The notes beneath the pieces were generated by a model. It worked only from the letters and a program-made list of their open reading frames with translations. It searched no databases and was not told the DNA's origin. Positions 45,827-54,452 of a DNA stretch of 59,904 nucleotides are shown here, one piece after another. This DNA is from Calditrichota bacterium (GTDB taxonomy: Bacteria; Calditrichota; Calditrichia; Calditrichales; Calditrichaceae). Location: contig JAJRSO010000052.1 in assembly GCA_024278755.1 (NCBI GenBank), forward strand, positions 1 through 59,904, given 5' to 3'. Every line of letters begins with the position of its first letter. The first letter of the stretch is position 1. The position numbers were made by a program, and so were the translations under genes.

Positions 45827-47872
45827 ATGATTCAAACAGCATTATTCATCTGGCTACTCCCTCTTGCCGCGTTTACCATACAGATTCTGTTCGGAAAACG
45901 ATTGCCGCGCAAAGGAGACTGGGTTTCCATTACGGCAATCGGAATTTCGTTTGTGCTGGCAATCAGCCTGCTGATTCAGGCCTTAACGCATTACGATCCG
46001 GAATTTGTGGTTACCGCAAGCATCCCATGGATTGATCTGGGCTCATTTAAAATCAACATGGGTATTTATCTGGACAATCTGGCCATCATTATGCTGATGG
46101 TTGTAACCACGGTTAGTTTTTTGGTTCATGTATATTCGCTCGGTTACATGAAGGGCGAAACCTACTACAACCGCTTTTACGCCTATTTGTCTTTATTCAG
46201 TTTCTCAATGCTCGGGCTGATTCTGTGGGATAATCTTTTTGGTATTTACATTATGTGGGAACTGGTCGGTATCTGTTCGTACCTGTTAATCGGTTTTTAT
46301 TTCGAAAAAGATTCCGCCGCCAACGCCGGGAAGAAAGCTTTTATTACAAACCGGGTGGGTGACTTTGGTTTTTTAATCGGCCTGTTGATAGTGTTTACAT
46401 CACTGGGCACATTTAATTTAAGCGAAATCAATCTGGGTGTAAGTCAGGGAATGCTCAGCGGCGGCTTGCTGACGGCGGCAGGTATTTTGCTCTTTGCCGG
46501 CGCCATAGGTAAATCGGCACAATTTCCGTTACACGTCTGGCTTCCGGACGCAATGGAAGGCCCCACACCGGTTAGCGCCTTAATTCATGCGGCTACCATG
46601 GTTGCGGCCGGCGTCTACTTAATGGCCCGTCTCTCCTTTATGCTGTCTTTCGACGCCATGCTGGTGGTGGCCTATGTGGGTGGTTTTACGGCGCTTTTTT
46701 CGGCCACTATCGCCATTACGCAAAACGATATTAAACGAGTTCTGGCCTATTCGACCATTAGCCAACTGGGCTACATGATTATGGCCATTGGCGTTGGTGC
46801 ATACACAGCCGGGTTCTTTCACCTGGTAACGCATGCCATGTTTAAAGCCGGATTATTCCTGGCTTCCGGTTCGGTGATTCATGCGGTGCATCATTCGATG
46901 GATAAAATCGGCGAACACGGCGACCCAAACGATATGCGCAATATGGGCGGGTTTAAATCAAAAATGCCCATTACCTATCTTGTGTTTCTTATCTTTTCTC
47001 TGGCCTTATCCGGTATTCCCTTTTTCTCCGGCTTCCTGAGTAAAGATGCCATTTTGGGCGGATCATTGGCATTTGCCCTTGCCCAGCACAATCCCATTCA
47101 TTTTCTGCTGCCGGTTTTCGGTTTTCTGGCAGCCGCTATTACCGCCTTTTATATGTTTCGTCTGATTATTATGACCTTTTACGGGGAGCCTAAAAAACCG
47201 AAATTGTTTGAACATATTCACGAAAGTCCGAAGACTATGACCATTCCCCTGCTTACGCTGGCTTTCTTGAGTTTATTCTTTGTGTACACAATTCCGTCTA
47301 TCAATCCCACAACAGGAGAAGGCGGCTGGTTTTACCACCTGATAGAAAAACCGGTTTCGGCTGTCAGCACCCAGTTGGGACATGCTGTATATCAGATGAC
47401 CGAGCATGCCGAACATCTGGCCCATGTGAGCGGACTTATGATTTCCATCGTTCTGGCACTGGCCGGTATTCTGCTGGCCTTTGCCTTCTATTTCTGGAAA
47501 AAAATTGATGTGGAGGCGTTAACCGAGAAGATTAAACCGCTTTATCTGTTATCTCTGAACAAATATTACATTGATGAAATATATAACGCCACTGTTATCC
47601 GCGGACTGCTTATCTGGAATGACTTTTTGTCCTGGTTTGACGGGGCTGTTATTGACGGGCTGGTTAATTCTACAGCCTGGATTGTACGAAATTTTTCCGT
47701 CCTGGACGGATTATTTGATACCTATGTGGTTGACGGACTCGTAAACGGAGTCGGATCGGCCGTTTCCGCATTTGGCAAAAGTTTGCGTAAAGTGCAAACC
47801 GGTCAGATTCAAAATTACGTATTAGGCGCTGTTTTAGGTACGGCGATTATTATCATTTTAACGATGATTTAA
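45827..47872 (+). CDS. nuoL: Complex I subunit NuoL (antiporter-like)
   Basis: 681 residues with about 16 helices. IMWELVGICSYLLIGFY, HVWLPDAMEGPTPVSALIHA and HLVTHAMFKAGLFLASGSVI carry the conserved Glu, Lys and His residues of the proton channel. The C-terminal part contains the long lateral-helix region and NKYYIDEIYNATVIRGL. GAGGAAA precedes the ATG. Confidence 0.95.
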   Translation: MIQTALFIWLLPLAAFTIQILFGKRLPRKGDWVSITAIGISFVLAISLLIQALTHYDPEFVVTASIPWIDLGSFKINMGIYLDNLAIIMLMVVTTVSFLVHVYSLGYMKGETYYNRFYAYLSLFSFSMLGLILWDNLFGIYIMWELVGICSYLLIGFYFEKDSAANAGKKAFITNRVGDFGFLIGLLIVFTSLGTFNLSEINLGVSQGMLSGGLLTAAGILLFAGAIGKSAQFPLHVWLPDAMEGPTPVSALIHAATMVAAGVYLMARLSFMLSFDAMLVVAYVGGFTALFSATIAITQNDIKRVLAYSTISQLGYMIMAIGVGAYTAGFFHLVTHAMFKAGLFLASGSVIHAVHHSMDKIGEHGDPNDMRNMGGFKSKMPITYLVFLIFSLALSGIPFFSGFLSKDAILGGSLAFALAQHNPIHFLLPVFGFLAAAITAFYMFRLIIMTFYGEPKKPKLFEHIHESPKTMTIPLLTLAFLSLFFVYTIPSINPTTGEGGWFYHLIEKPVSAVSTQLGHAVYQMTEHAEHLAHVSGLMISIVLALAGILLAFAFYFWKKIDVEALTEKIKPLYLLSLNKYYIDEIYNATVIRGLLIWNDFLSWFDGAVIDGLVNSTAWIVRNFSVLDGLFDTYVVDGLVNGVGSAVSAFGKSLRKVQTGQIQNYVLGAVLGTAIIIILTMI

Positions 47873-47903
47873 TTCCATCGAAGTTAATTTGGGAGATCTA
47901 ATC

Positions 47904-49409
47904 ATGGGCTTGTTAAGTCTTGCTACTTTTTTTCCTCTTTTAGGTATGGTGCTCATTCTTTTTATTCCAAAGAAGAATATATCTGCCATTAAAATCGTTG
48001 CGCTTGTGACTACTTTTTTGTCTCTGGTGCTTACCTCGTATATGTGGTCGCAATATGATTATAGTCTGCATGGCATCAATATGGAAAGTCAATTCCAGTT
48101 TGTGGAACATTTTTCATGGATTGCCACCTATCATATCGAATATTTTATCGGTGTGGACGGGCTGAGCTTCCCGATGGTCTGGTTATCCAGCCTGCTCAGC
48201 TTTCTGGCCATCATTGCTTCCTGGAATATTCCAAAGGCACAAAAGGGTTATTTTTCACTCTTCCTGTTACTGGCAACTTCGATGATGGGCGTTTTTGTAT
48301 CGCTGGACTTCTTTCTGTTTTATGTATTCTGGGAAGTTATGCTGCTTCCGATGTATTTCCTGATCGGTATCTGGGGCGGCCCACGGCGCGAATATGCCGC
48401 TATTAAGTTCTTTTTGTATACGCTGGCGGGTTCGGTACTGATGCTCCTGGCGATGCTGGCCTTCTATTTTAACGTTACCGATCCGGTTACCGGCGGGCAT
48501 ACATTTAATATGCTGCACATGTTTGATCAGAACAATCACATCGGTTTGTTAAAGACCTTTGACGGCCGTTTTTGGCTGTACATTGCCCTGTTTATCGGGT
48601 TTGCCATTAAAGTCCCTGTATTTCCGTTCCATACATGGCTGCCCGATGCGCACGTGGAAGCGCCGACCGCAATCAGTGTCATTCTGGCCGGAATTCTTCT
48701 TAAAATGGGAACCTACGGACTTATCCGTATCAGTTATCCGATTTTGCCTGATATTGCCAGATATACCTCGTATGCTTTGGCTGTACTTGGTGTAATTAAT
48801 ATTTTATACGGCGCTTTTGTAGCCATGGCGCAAAAGGATTTAAAGAAACTGGTAGCCTATTCCAGCGTTTCGCATATGGGGTTTGTAATGCTGGGAATGG
48901 CGGTTTTTACGGAAGCCGGAATTAACGGCGCTGTATTTCAGATGTTCAGCCACGGAATCATTACGGCCATGCTCTTCCTTTTAGTGGGTGTTATTTACGA
49001 CCGTGCGCATCATCGGGAAATCGATGGTTTTGGAGGTTTGGCCGTAAGTATGCCCGTTTACACCGGTATTGCCAGCCTGGCCTTTTTTGCCGCGCTTGGT
49101 CTTCCGGGTTTCACGGGATTTATCGCCGAAGCGATGGTTTTTATCGGCGCTTTTCCCGTATACAGGGTACTAACAATTATTGCCGCCCTCGGTATTATTA
49201 TAACGGCCGGCTATATTTTATGGATGGTTCAGCGTGTATTTCTGGGTAAGTTAAATCCCAAATATGAAAATATCGGCGATATTAACACCCGAGAATTATC
49301 CATGCTTATTCCGCTGGGTATTTTAACTATCTTTTTCGGTATTTATCCCATGCCGGTTTTAAACATGATGAAAATGTCACTCAATTACTTACTAACACTT
49401 ATTCCGTAA
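47904..49409 (+). CDS. nuoM: Complex I subunit NuoM (antiporter-like)
   Basis: 501 residues from the ATG at 47904, preceded by GGGAG at 9 bases; a TTG at 47889 overlaps that site and is rejected. FFLFYVFWEVMLLPMYFLIG, FHTWLPDAHVEAPTAISVIL and GVDGLSFPMVWLSS are diagnostic. About 14 helices. One of three antiporter-like proton channels. Confidence 0.95.
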   Translation: MGLLSLATFFPLLGMVLILFIPKKNISAIKIVALVTTFLSLVLTSYMWSQYDYSLHGINMESQFQFVEHFSWIATYHIEYFIGVDGLSFPMVWLSSLLSFLAIIASWNIPKAQKGYFSLFLLLATSMMGVFVSLDFFLFYVFWEVMLLPMYFLIGIWGGPRREYAAIKFFLYTLAGSVLMLLAMLAFYFNVTDPVTGGHTFNMLHMFDQNNHIGLLKTFDGRFWLYIALFIGFAIKVPVFPFHTWLPDAHVEAPTAISVILAGILLKMGTYGLIRISYPILPDIARYTSYALAVLGVINILYGAFVAMAQKDLKKLVAYSSVSHMGFVMLGMAVFTEAGINGAVFQMFSHGIITAMLFLLVGVIYDRAHHREIDGFGGLAVSMPVYTGIASLAFFAALGLPGFTGFIAEAMVFIGAFPVYRVLTIIAALGIIITAGYILWMVQRVFLGKLNPKYENIGDINTRELSMLIPLGILTIFFGIYPMPVLNMMKMSLNYLLTLIP

Positions 49410-49436
49410 GTAACCATAGGATTAGGAAGCTGATTC

Positions 49437-50906
49437 ATGAGTAATTTAAATAGTATCCAATATTTCATCCCTGAGCTGTTCCTTACGGCAGCCATTTTAG
49501 CGCTGATTATTGTAGACCTGTTCTTAAAACGCAAACAGAAGAGTATAATCGCATATCTTTCGGCAGCGGCTTCTTTGGTTGCCGGCTTTCTGGCCTATCA
49601 GCAGTTTTCTCTGCCGGCTACTTCCATCTTTCAGGGAATGCTCGTACTCGATTCGTTTGCCATCTTCTTTAAAATACTGGCAGCGTTTTCCACGGTTATT
49701 GTGGTTTTTATCTCACTGGATAAATTCAGGGAAACCGCAGAATACTTTATTCTGTTATTAATTGTTACCCTGGGCATGTTTATCATGCCTGCCGTAAATG
49801 ACATTTTAATGATTATCATCGCCATGGAAATTGTCGGCTTAATATCTTATGTGTTGGCTGGTATCCATAAAACCGATTTAAAATCTACCGAAGCGGCTTT
49901 AAAATATATGATTTATGGCGCCGTTAGCACCGGTATTATGGCTTTTGGCTTTTCATTGATTTACGGCTTAACCGGGCACACGAATCTTTATGACATCCAA
50001 ATGACACTGGCAAGCGGTCACGTAAATTCCGTAGCCATGTTCATTGCTTTTATGATGGTATTGGCAGGCCTTGGTTACAAAATTGCCATGGTGCCTTTTC
50101 ATTTTTGGGTACCCGATGTGTACGAAGGCGCTCCCACTCCGGTTACCGCTTTTCTGTCGGTCGGACCCAAAGCGGCCGGATTTGCGTTGTTCATCCGCTT
50201 TCTTGTTACCATTGTTGCGCATCCTTCTTCGGGCGCGGCAGATACTTTTGTGCAAAACGTCGATATTCAGGCGCCGTTTTTAATTGCCGTTCTTGCTGTT
50301 CTCACCATGACTCTGGGAAATTTTTCCGCTCTGAATCAGAAAAATATAAAACGCATGCTGGGGTATTCCGCTATTGCGCATGTGGGATATATGGTCATGG
50401 CTCTGGTCGTTTTTAATAAAGACGCCTTTGGCGCTATTATGTTTTATATGATTGTATATCTGTTCATGAATTTCGGAGCCTTTTGGATTTTGGAATCTCT
50501 TTCGTCTAAACTGGGCGGTGAAGATATTGAACACTACAAAGGGCTGGGTTACCGCGATTCTTTTACAGCTGTTTCGATGGCCGTATTTATGTTTTCATTG
50601 ACCGGCCTTCCCCCTTTGGCCGGTTTTATCGGAAAAGTTTATCTATTCGCAGCGGTTATTAAACAGGGTTGGCTTATCCTTGCCTTATTAGGCGTGTTAA
50701 ACAGCGTTGTATCCCTCTTCTATTATGTTTCCGTGGTAAAGGCCATGTTCCTTAAACAAGATGATGAGTTAGCGCCTATACAAACCAGCCTGTATCATAA
50801 AATAATGGTTTTGATTTTAGTGGTTCCCACTCTTGTCCTCGGAGTCTATTGGTCTCCGGTAATTGAATTTACAACCAATTCCATCGGGCTTTTCTTCGGC
50901 CGATAA
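49437..50906 (+). CDS. nuoN: Complex I subunit NuoN (antiporter-like)
   Basis: 489 residues. IIAMEIVGLISYVLAGI, KIAMVPFHFWVPDVYEGAPT and LGYSAIAHVGYMVMAL are diagnostic. AGGAAG precedes the ATG. It ends the operon, 29 bases before a strong terminator. Together with nuoL and nuoM it completes the membrane arm; nuoE, F and G are not found anywhere in the window. Confidence 0.95.
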   Translation: MSNLNSIQYFIPELFLTAAILALIIVDLFLKRKQKSIIAYLSAAASLVAGFLAYQQFSLPATSIFQGMLVLDSFAIFFKILAAFSTVIVVFISLDKFRETAEYFILLLIVTLGMFIMPAVNDILMIIIAMEIVGLISYVLAGIHKTDLKSTEAALKYMIYGAVSTGIMAFGFSLIYGLTGHTNLYDIQMTLASGHVNSVAMFIAFMMVLAGLGYKIAMVPFHFWVPDVYEGAPTPVTAFLSVGPKAAGFALFIRFLVTIVAHPSSGAADTFVQNVDIQAPFLIAVLAVLTMTLGNFSALNQKNIKRMLGYSAIAHVGYMVMALVVFNKDAFGAIMFYMIVYLFMNFGAFWILESLSSKLGGEDIEHYKGLGYRDSFTAVSMAVFMFSLTGLPPLAGFIGKVYLFAAVIKQGWLILALLGVLNSVVSLFYYVSVVKAMFLKQDDELAPIQTSLYHKIMVLILVVPTLVLGVYWSPVIEFTTNSIGLFFGR

Positions 50907-50935
50907 TATCATTGTATAAGTCACCAATAAAAAAA

Positions 50936-50959
50936 GGGACGCATCGCGTCCCTTTTTTT
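50936..50959 (+). terminator. Rho-independent terminator of the nuo operon
   Basis: Perfect 7-base stem GGGACGC-ATC-GCGTCCC (50936-50952) followed by seven T. An A run precedes the stem, so it could also work on the minus strand for the convergent phosphofructokinase gene. Confidence 0.93.
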
Positions 50960-51010
50960 GTTTGTATGTTGTTACCCAATAAAACGACAAACTGCCTTAA
51001 ATTCTAAAGT

Positions 51011-51094
51011 ACAAATAACAAAAATCACCTTGTGGATGTATATTTAAATTTTAGAATTTGGTGTTTCCTAAAGTTTACTTTAAATATCTGGGTA
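51011..51094 (-). repeat. Dispersed intergenic repeat, copy C (inverted, shortened)
   Basis: Read on the minus strand: GTACCCAGATATTTAAAG, then TAAACTTTAGGAAACACC, AAATTCTAAAATTTAAA and GGTGATTTTTGTTATTTG. Compared with copies A and B, the block between the two ACACCAAA-like units (ATACAAGCGCC through CAAATAAACA) is missing, as expected for a slip between short direct repeats. It lies between the convergent nuoN and phosphofructokinase genes. Confidence 0.75.
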
Positions 51095-51118
51095 CTCGCT
51101 TTTTAAAACTTCAATCGC

Positions 51119-52429
51119 TTATTTTTTTCCGTTTGCAATTTGAATCGCTACGCCTTCATCTCCCCCTGTAATTTCGGATGATTCGACGAGATATCCAAAC
51201 TGCTTAATAAATTCTTCCGAGGAGATACCGGCAGTTGCGGCATATTTTGCCAGCTCATGCGCATCATTAAAATCTTCTTTCTTTAAGCGAATCATATAGC
51301 GATAGGCAACATTATAGGATTCGGAATGCACATCAACCATACGAATTTTCATCTTCTTGGTTTTCTTATCCAGTATCTTTTTAAAATACATGGGTACAAA
51401 ATGTCCGTCCTGAACCGAAACCAGGGCGGCGGAACCACCGTCGCATAAAAACTTGGAGGCCATAAAACCCAAATCGCGGCAATATTCCATATCAAACGGA
51501 ATGGGGTCTGCACAGCGTAATTCATAGCCTATATTTTTAGCCACAATGGTTTCTTTGATATTAAACTCTGCAAGGCGTTGCTGTACTTTACGTTTTAAAA
51601 TCTCGCCAAAGGTGATTTCGTCAAATCGTAAATTGTCATGCGCATCGCGTTCTACTTCCATCGTAGCTGCAAAATCTTTTGGGTCTACCTTGTCCAGCAA
51701 GCCCTCCGCAATAATCGCCACGCCGTCTCTGCGGCCATAGCTGATTCGCTTAATTATCGCTCCAACCAAAATATCGACGATCTGATCGAATTTTATTGTT
51801 TTATCGCCAAACTCTTCGGGGATCAGACTTAGCGTGGCCCCGGCGGATTTACCAATTCCCAGTGCAAGATGGCCGGCTTTTCGTCCCATCGTTATTACAA
51901 AATACCAGCGCGAAGTGGTTTGTGCGTCCGTCATAATGTTTTTTACAATTTCCACACCCAAATGGCGCGCTGTCTGAAAACCAAACGTGCTTATATTCAG
52001 CGGCAGGTCCAAATCGTTATCAATCGTTTTGGGAACATGGGCAACACGAACCCGACCGTTGGCAATCTGCTCTACCCGGTAGGCAGAATAAGCGGTATCA
52101 TCACCGCCGATGGTAATCAGCTGGTCCACATTTAAACGAAGAAGTGAAGAAACCGTATTTTCCAAATGCGTAACATCCTTAGTTGGATTATCGCGCGAAA
52201 TACCAATGTGAGAACCTCCCCTGAAATGGATCCTGCTCACCGATTCGATGGTCAGAGGCATCGTATGGGAAATATCTCCCTGCATAATCCATTTAAATCC
52301 GTCTTTTATTCCAATGACTTCAGCTCCCGATAGAATAGCGCGGATTGTTGCTGCGCCAATAACAGTATTAATACCCGGCGCAGGCCCCCCGCCCACTAAA
52401 ATGGCTGTGCGTTTTGTATAAAGCGACAT
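51119..52429 (-). CDS. Phosphofructokinase family enzyme, probably PPi-dependent
   Basis: 436 residues from the ATG at 52429, preceded by AAGGAAG; upstream in-frame codons lack a ribosome-binding site. N-terminal AILVGGGPAPGINTVIGAA and substrate motifs VPKTIDNDL and MGRKAGHLA identify the family. The nucleotide-site motif is IGGDDTAYSA: Asp at the second position of GGDD, together with Lys in PKTIDND, marks PPi-using enzymes rather than ATP-using ones (GGDG, PGTIDND). It would interconvert fructose 6-phosphate and fructose 1,6-bisphosphate reversibly in the cytoplasm. Confidence 0.88.
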   Translation of the reverse strand: MSLYTKRTAILVGGGPAPGINTVIGAATIRAILSGAEVIGIKDGFKWIMQGDISHTMPLTIESVSRIHFRGGSHIGISRDNPTKDVTHLENTVSSLLRLNVDQLITIGGDDTAYSAYRVEQIANGRVRVAHVPKTIDNDLDLPLNISTFGFQTARHLGVEIVKNIMTDAQTTSRWYFVITMGRKAGHLALGIGKSAGATLSLIPEEFGDKTIKFDQIVDILVGAIIKRISYGRRDGVAIIAEGLLDKVDPKDFAATMEVERDAHDNLRFDEITFGEILKRKVQQRLAEFNIKETIVAKNIGYELRCADPIPFDMEYCRDLGFMASKFLCDGGSAALVSVQDGHFVPMYFKKILDKKTKKMKIRMVDVHSESYNVAYRYMIRLKKEDFNDAHELAKYAATAGISSEEFIKQFGYLVESSEITGGDEGVAIQIANGKK

Positions 52430-52477
52430 AATTCTTCCTTTATTTTGATACAAATTAATAGATCTATTTTGTAAGAA

Positions 52478-52527
52478 TGTAATATACAATCGCACTCCGA
52501 TGCAGGCAAATTTTACAATATATTACA
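52478..52527. repeat. 9-base inverted repeat upstream of the phosphofructokinase gene
   Basis: TGTAATATA at 52478-52486 and TATATTACA at 52519-52527 are exact complements separated by 32 bases. The pair lies 49 to 98 bases upstream of the phosphofructokinase ATG. It could be an operator or a cruciform; AT-richness makes chance possible. Confidence 0.35.
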
Positions 52528-52590
52528 TGCCGCCTATTTAAAAACAGGCCTGATTTTTGTAAATTCGAATTGCAATTTTATACCGATTGA

Positions 52591-52604
52591 GTGATATATA
52601 TCAA
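52591..52604. promoter_or_regulatory. Crp/FNR-type palindrome in the divergent phosphofructokinase / YhaN-like region
   Basis: GTGATATATATCAA matches TTGAT-N4-ATCAA in nine of ten defined positions. Its left arm GTGATATATA also pairs with TATATATCAC at 52638-52647, giving a 10-base inverted repeat. It lies 70 bases upstream of the ATG at 52674. The binding factor is not known and no Crp/FNR gene is in the window. Confidence 0.35.
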
Positions 52605-52673
52605 AAATTCAAACAATAAATAGAATAAATTGCCGTTTATATATCACCCATTATTTACTGAGGTTTTCCGTAG

Positions 52674-54452
52674 ATGGAAATTATTTCGCTGGAATTATCC
52701 GGTTTTAAAAATTACGAAACGAAAACACAGTTCAATTTTAAAGATAAGCACAATAATCTTATCTTTGATATGAATGGCGGCGAAAAATCCTTCTTTTTTG
52801 AGGCCATCCTCGGTATTATTTTCGGTTTTACCAGCGATGATAAAGTAAAATTTCGCGGAAATCCCGCCTTGAATAAAACGTTTACCGCAATGATCACTTT
52901 GGCTTTGGATCAGCGCACTATGATCATTGAGCGTGATTTTGAAACGGATTTTGTAGCTTGCCTGCTTTCGGATACAAAGACAACCCGTTCTATTTTTCAG
53001 GGAAAAGATTATGCGGACAACGGATATTCACGCCCCTATCTGCAAATGCTTCGGTCTGTATTCCCTGTTATCGACAAAGACCTATTTATTGAGGTATGCT
53101 ATAAATTAGCCGGAAAAGATAAAGGAAATTTTTCGGATTTACTGGATATTTTATATTCCCTGCTCACCCCTCAGTTTAAATTCAGTAATGTTAAATATCT
53201 GGTTAGCGAGGGAAATTTTCATGAGCAGGAATGTTTAAAAGCAAAGGACAGCAGCAATAGTCTTTCGCGCTATCAGGGCTTACATAAAGCCGTGCTACAT
53301 ATGCTTAAAATGAAAACCGCCGAAGAGCATTTGGAAAAAGATGTTCTTAAACTCGAAGTTTTGATTTCCGAACTAAAAGCACGATACAATTTAAGCGAGC
53401 ATTCCGAAGCAGAGTTAGGCAGAGAGTATGCAGCCCTTATGCCCTTTAATCCGCTTCAGTTACGCGCCGATATATTAATCTGGAAGAGTTTGCTGGATGT
53501 ACAGGAAAAGAATGATGACAAGAGGCGGGAACATCGTCTTAGAAAAGAACATATTGAAAATATTCTTAAACATGATTTGTACGAATACACTAAATTGCCC
53601 GATGATTTTAGCAAAGACGCCCATCGGTATAAAGAACGCAAGGTACAGATAAGTTACGCTCAAAAGACGCTGCATGATTATGAAGAGCAAATTGATGAGA
53701 TGAACCAATCAATGAGCAATGGCAAATTGCTCAAGCTACTGGCAAATGTTTTTGGCGCACCGCTTCTTTTTTTAGCTTCCTATTTAGTTTTAGGACCGGT
53801 CTGGATTTTCATTCTTCCCGAAACCGTAATTACTTTTTTTATTATCCTTGCGCTTACCAGCCATTCGACCCATAAAACACGTAACCGTATTTATCATTAT
53901 AGAGAAGAGACACATATTCTGGAAAAACGAATCCGAGAGGCGGAAAAAGAATGCCGTTTTTTGCTTAAAAAATCACACCTCTTTAAAAACGAAGAATATA
54001 TCGACAGCCATTTACAACGGTATAAAAAATGCCGTCAGTATCAACGCGAACTACGCCTTATCGAACGTGAAGAGAGAAAACTGCTGGAATCCGAAGCCTC
54101 AGGCGCTTATGAAGAACAGATTGCACATTATGAAAATGAATACGGTAAGGTAATTGATATTAACCGCCGTGATTTGGAAGCCTATTTAGACGCCTTTGTG
54201 ACCCGCAGAGAAGAATTGGAAAACAGCAAGCGGGATATCGAATCTTATCCCGCCATCAGCGAATTACAAAATTTATGCGAAATTCACCGTAAAGGGATAA
54301 AGGAGCTTCGCGCGGCTCGTAAAAGAATGACTCAAACATTGAAAATTGAAAACGGTACAACCAATCTATCGGAAATACTTGATAAACTGGATCGTAAAAT
54401 CAAAAACATTAAAATGCATCAAAACATGAATTCTGTTATCTCGCTACATTAA
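52674..54452 (+). CDS. YhaN/SMC-like coiled-coil protein with degenerate P-loop and membrane hairpin
   Basis: 592 residues. The N-terminus (SLELSGFKNYETKTQFNF) begins like RecF/Rad50/YhaN proteins. Where GPNGSGKS or GPNEAGKS is expected it reads DMNGGEKS: Asn, Lys and Ser remain but both flanking glycines are replaced. A long coiled coil follows, interrupted at about 350-400 by two hydrophobic helices (APLLFLASYLVLGPVWIF and a second), as in YhaN. The coiled coil resumes, but the C-terminal ATPase half with signature and Walker B motifs is absent; the protein ends in coiled coil. No nuclease partner is adjacent. It may be an inactive or structural relative, or a truncated gene. The 3' end overlaps the convergent hydrolase gene by 17 bases. 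Confidence 0.75.
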   Translation: MEIISLELSGFKNYETKTQFNFKDKHNNLIFDMNGGEKSFFFEAILGIIFGFTSDDKVKFRGNPALNKTFTAMITLALDQRTMIIERDFETDFVACLLSDTKTTRSIFQGKDYADNGYSRPYLQMLRSVFPVIDKDLFIEVCYKLAGKDKGNFSDLLDILYSLLTPQFKFSNVKYLVSEGNFHEQECLKAKDSSNSLSRYQGLHKAVLHMLKMKTAEEHLEKDVLKLEVLISELKARYNLSEHSEAELGREYAALMPFNPLQLRADILIWKSLLDVQEKNDDKRREHRLRKEHIENILKHDLYEYTKLPDDFSKDAHRYKERKVQISYAQKTLHDYEEQIDEMNQSMSNGKLLKLLANVFGAPLLFLASYLVLGPVWIFILPETVITFFIILALTSHSTHKTRNRIYHYREETHILEKRIREAEKECRFLLKKSHLFKNEEYIDSHLQRYKKCRQYQRELRLIEREERKLLESEASGAYEEQIAHYENEYGKVIDINRRDLEAYLDAFVTRREELENSKRDIESYPAISELQNLCEIHRKGIKELRAARKRMTQTLKIENGTTNLSEILDKLDRKIKNIKMHQNMNSVISLH

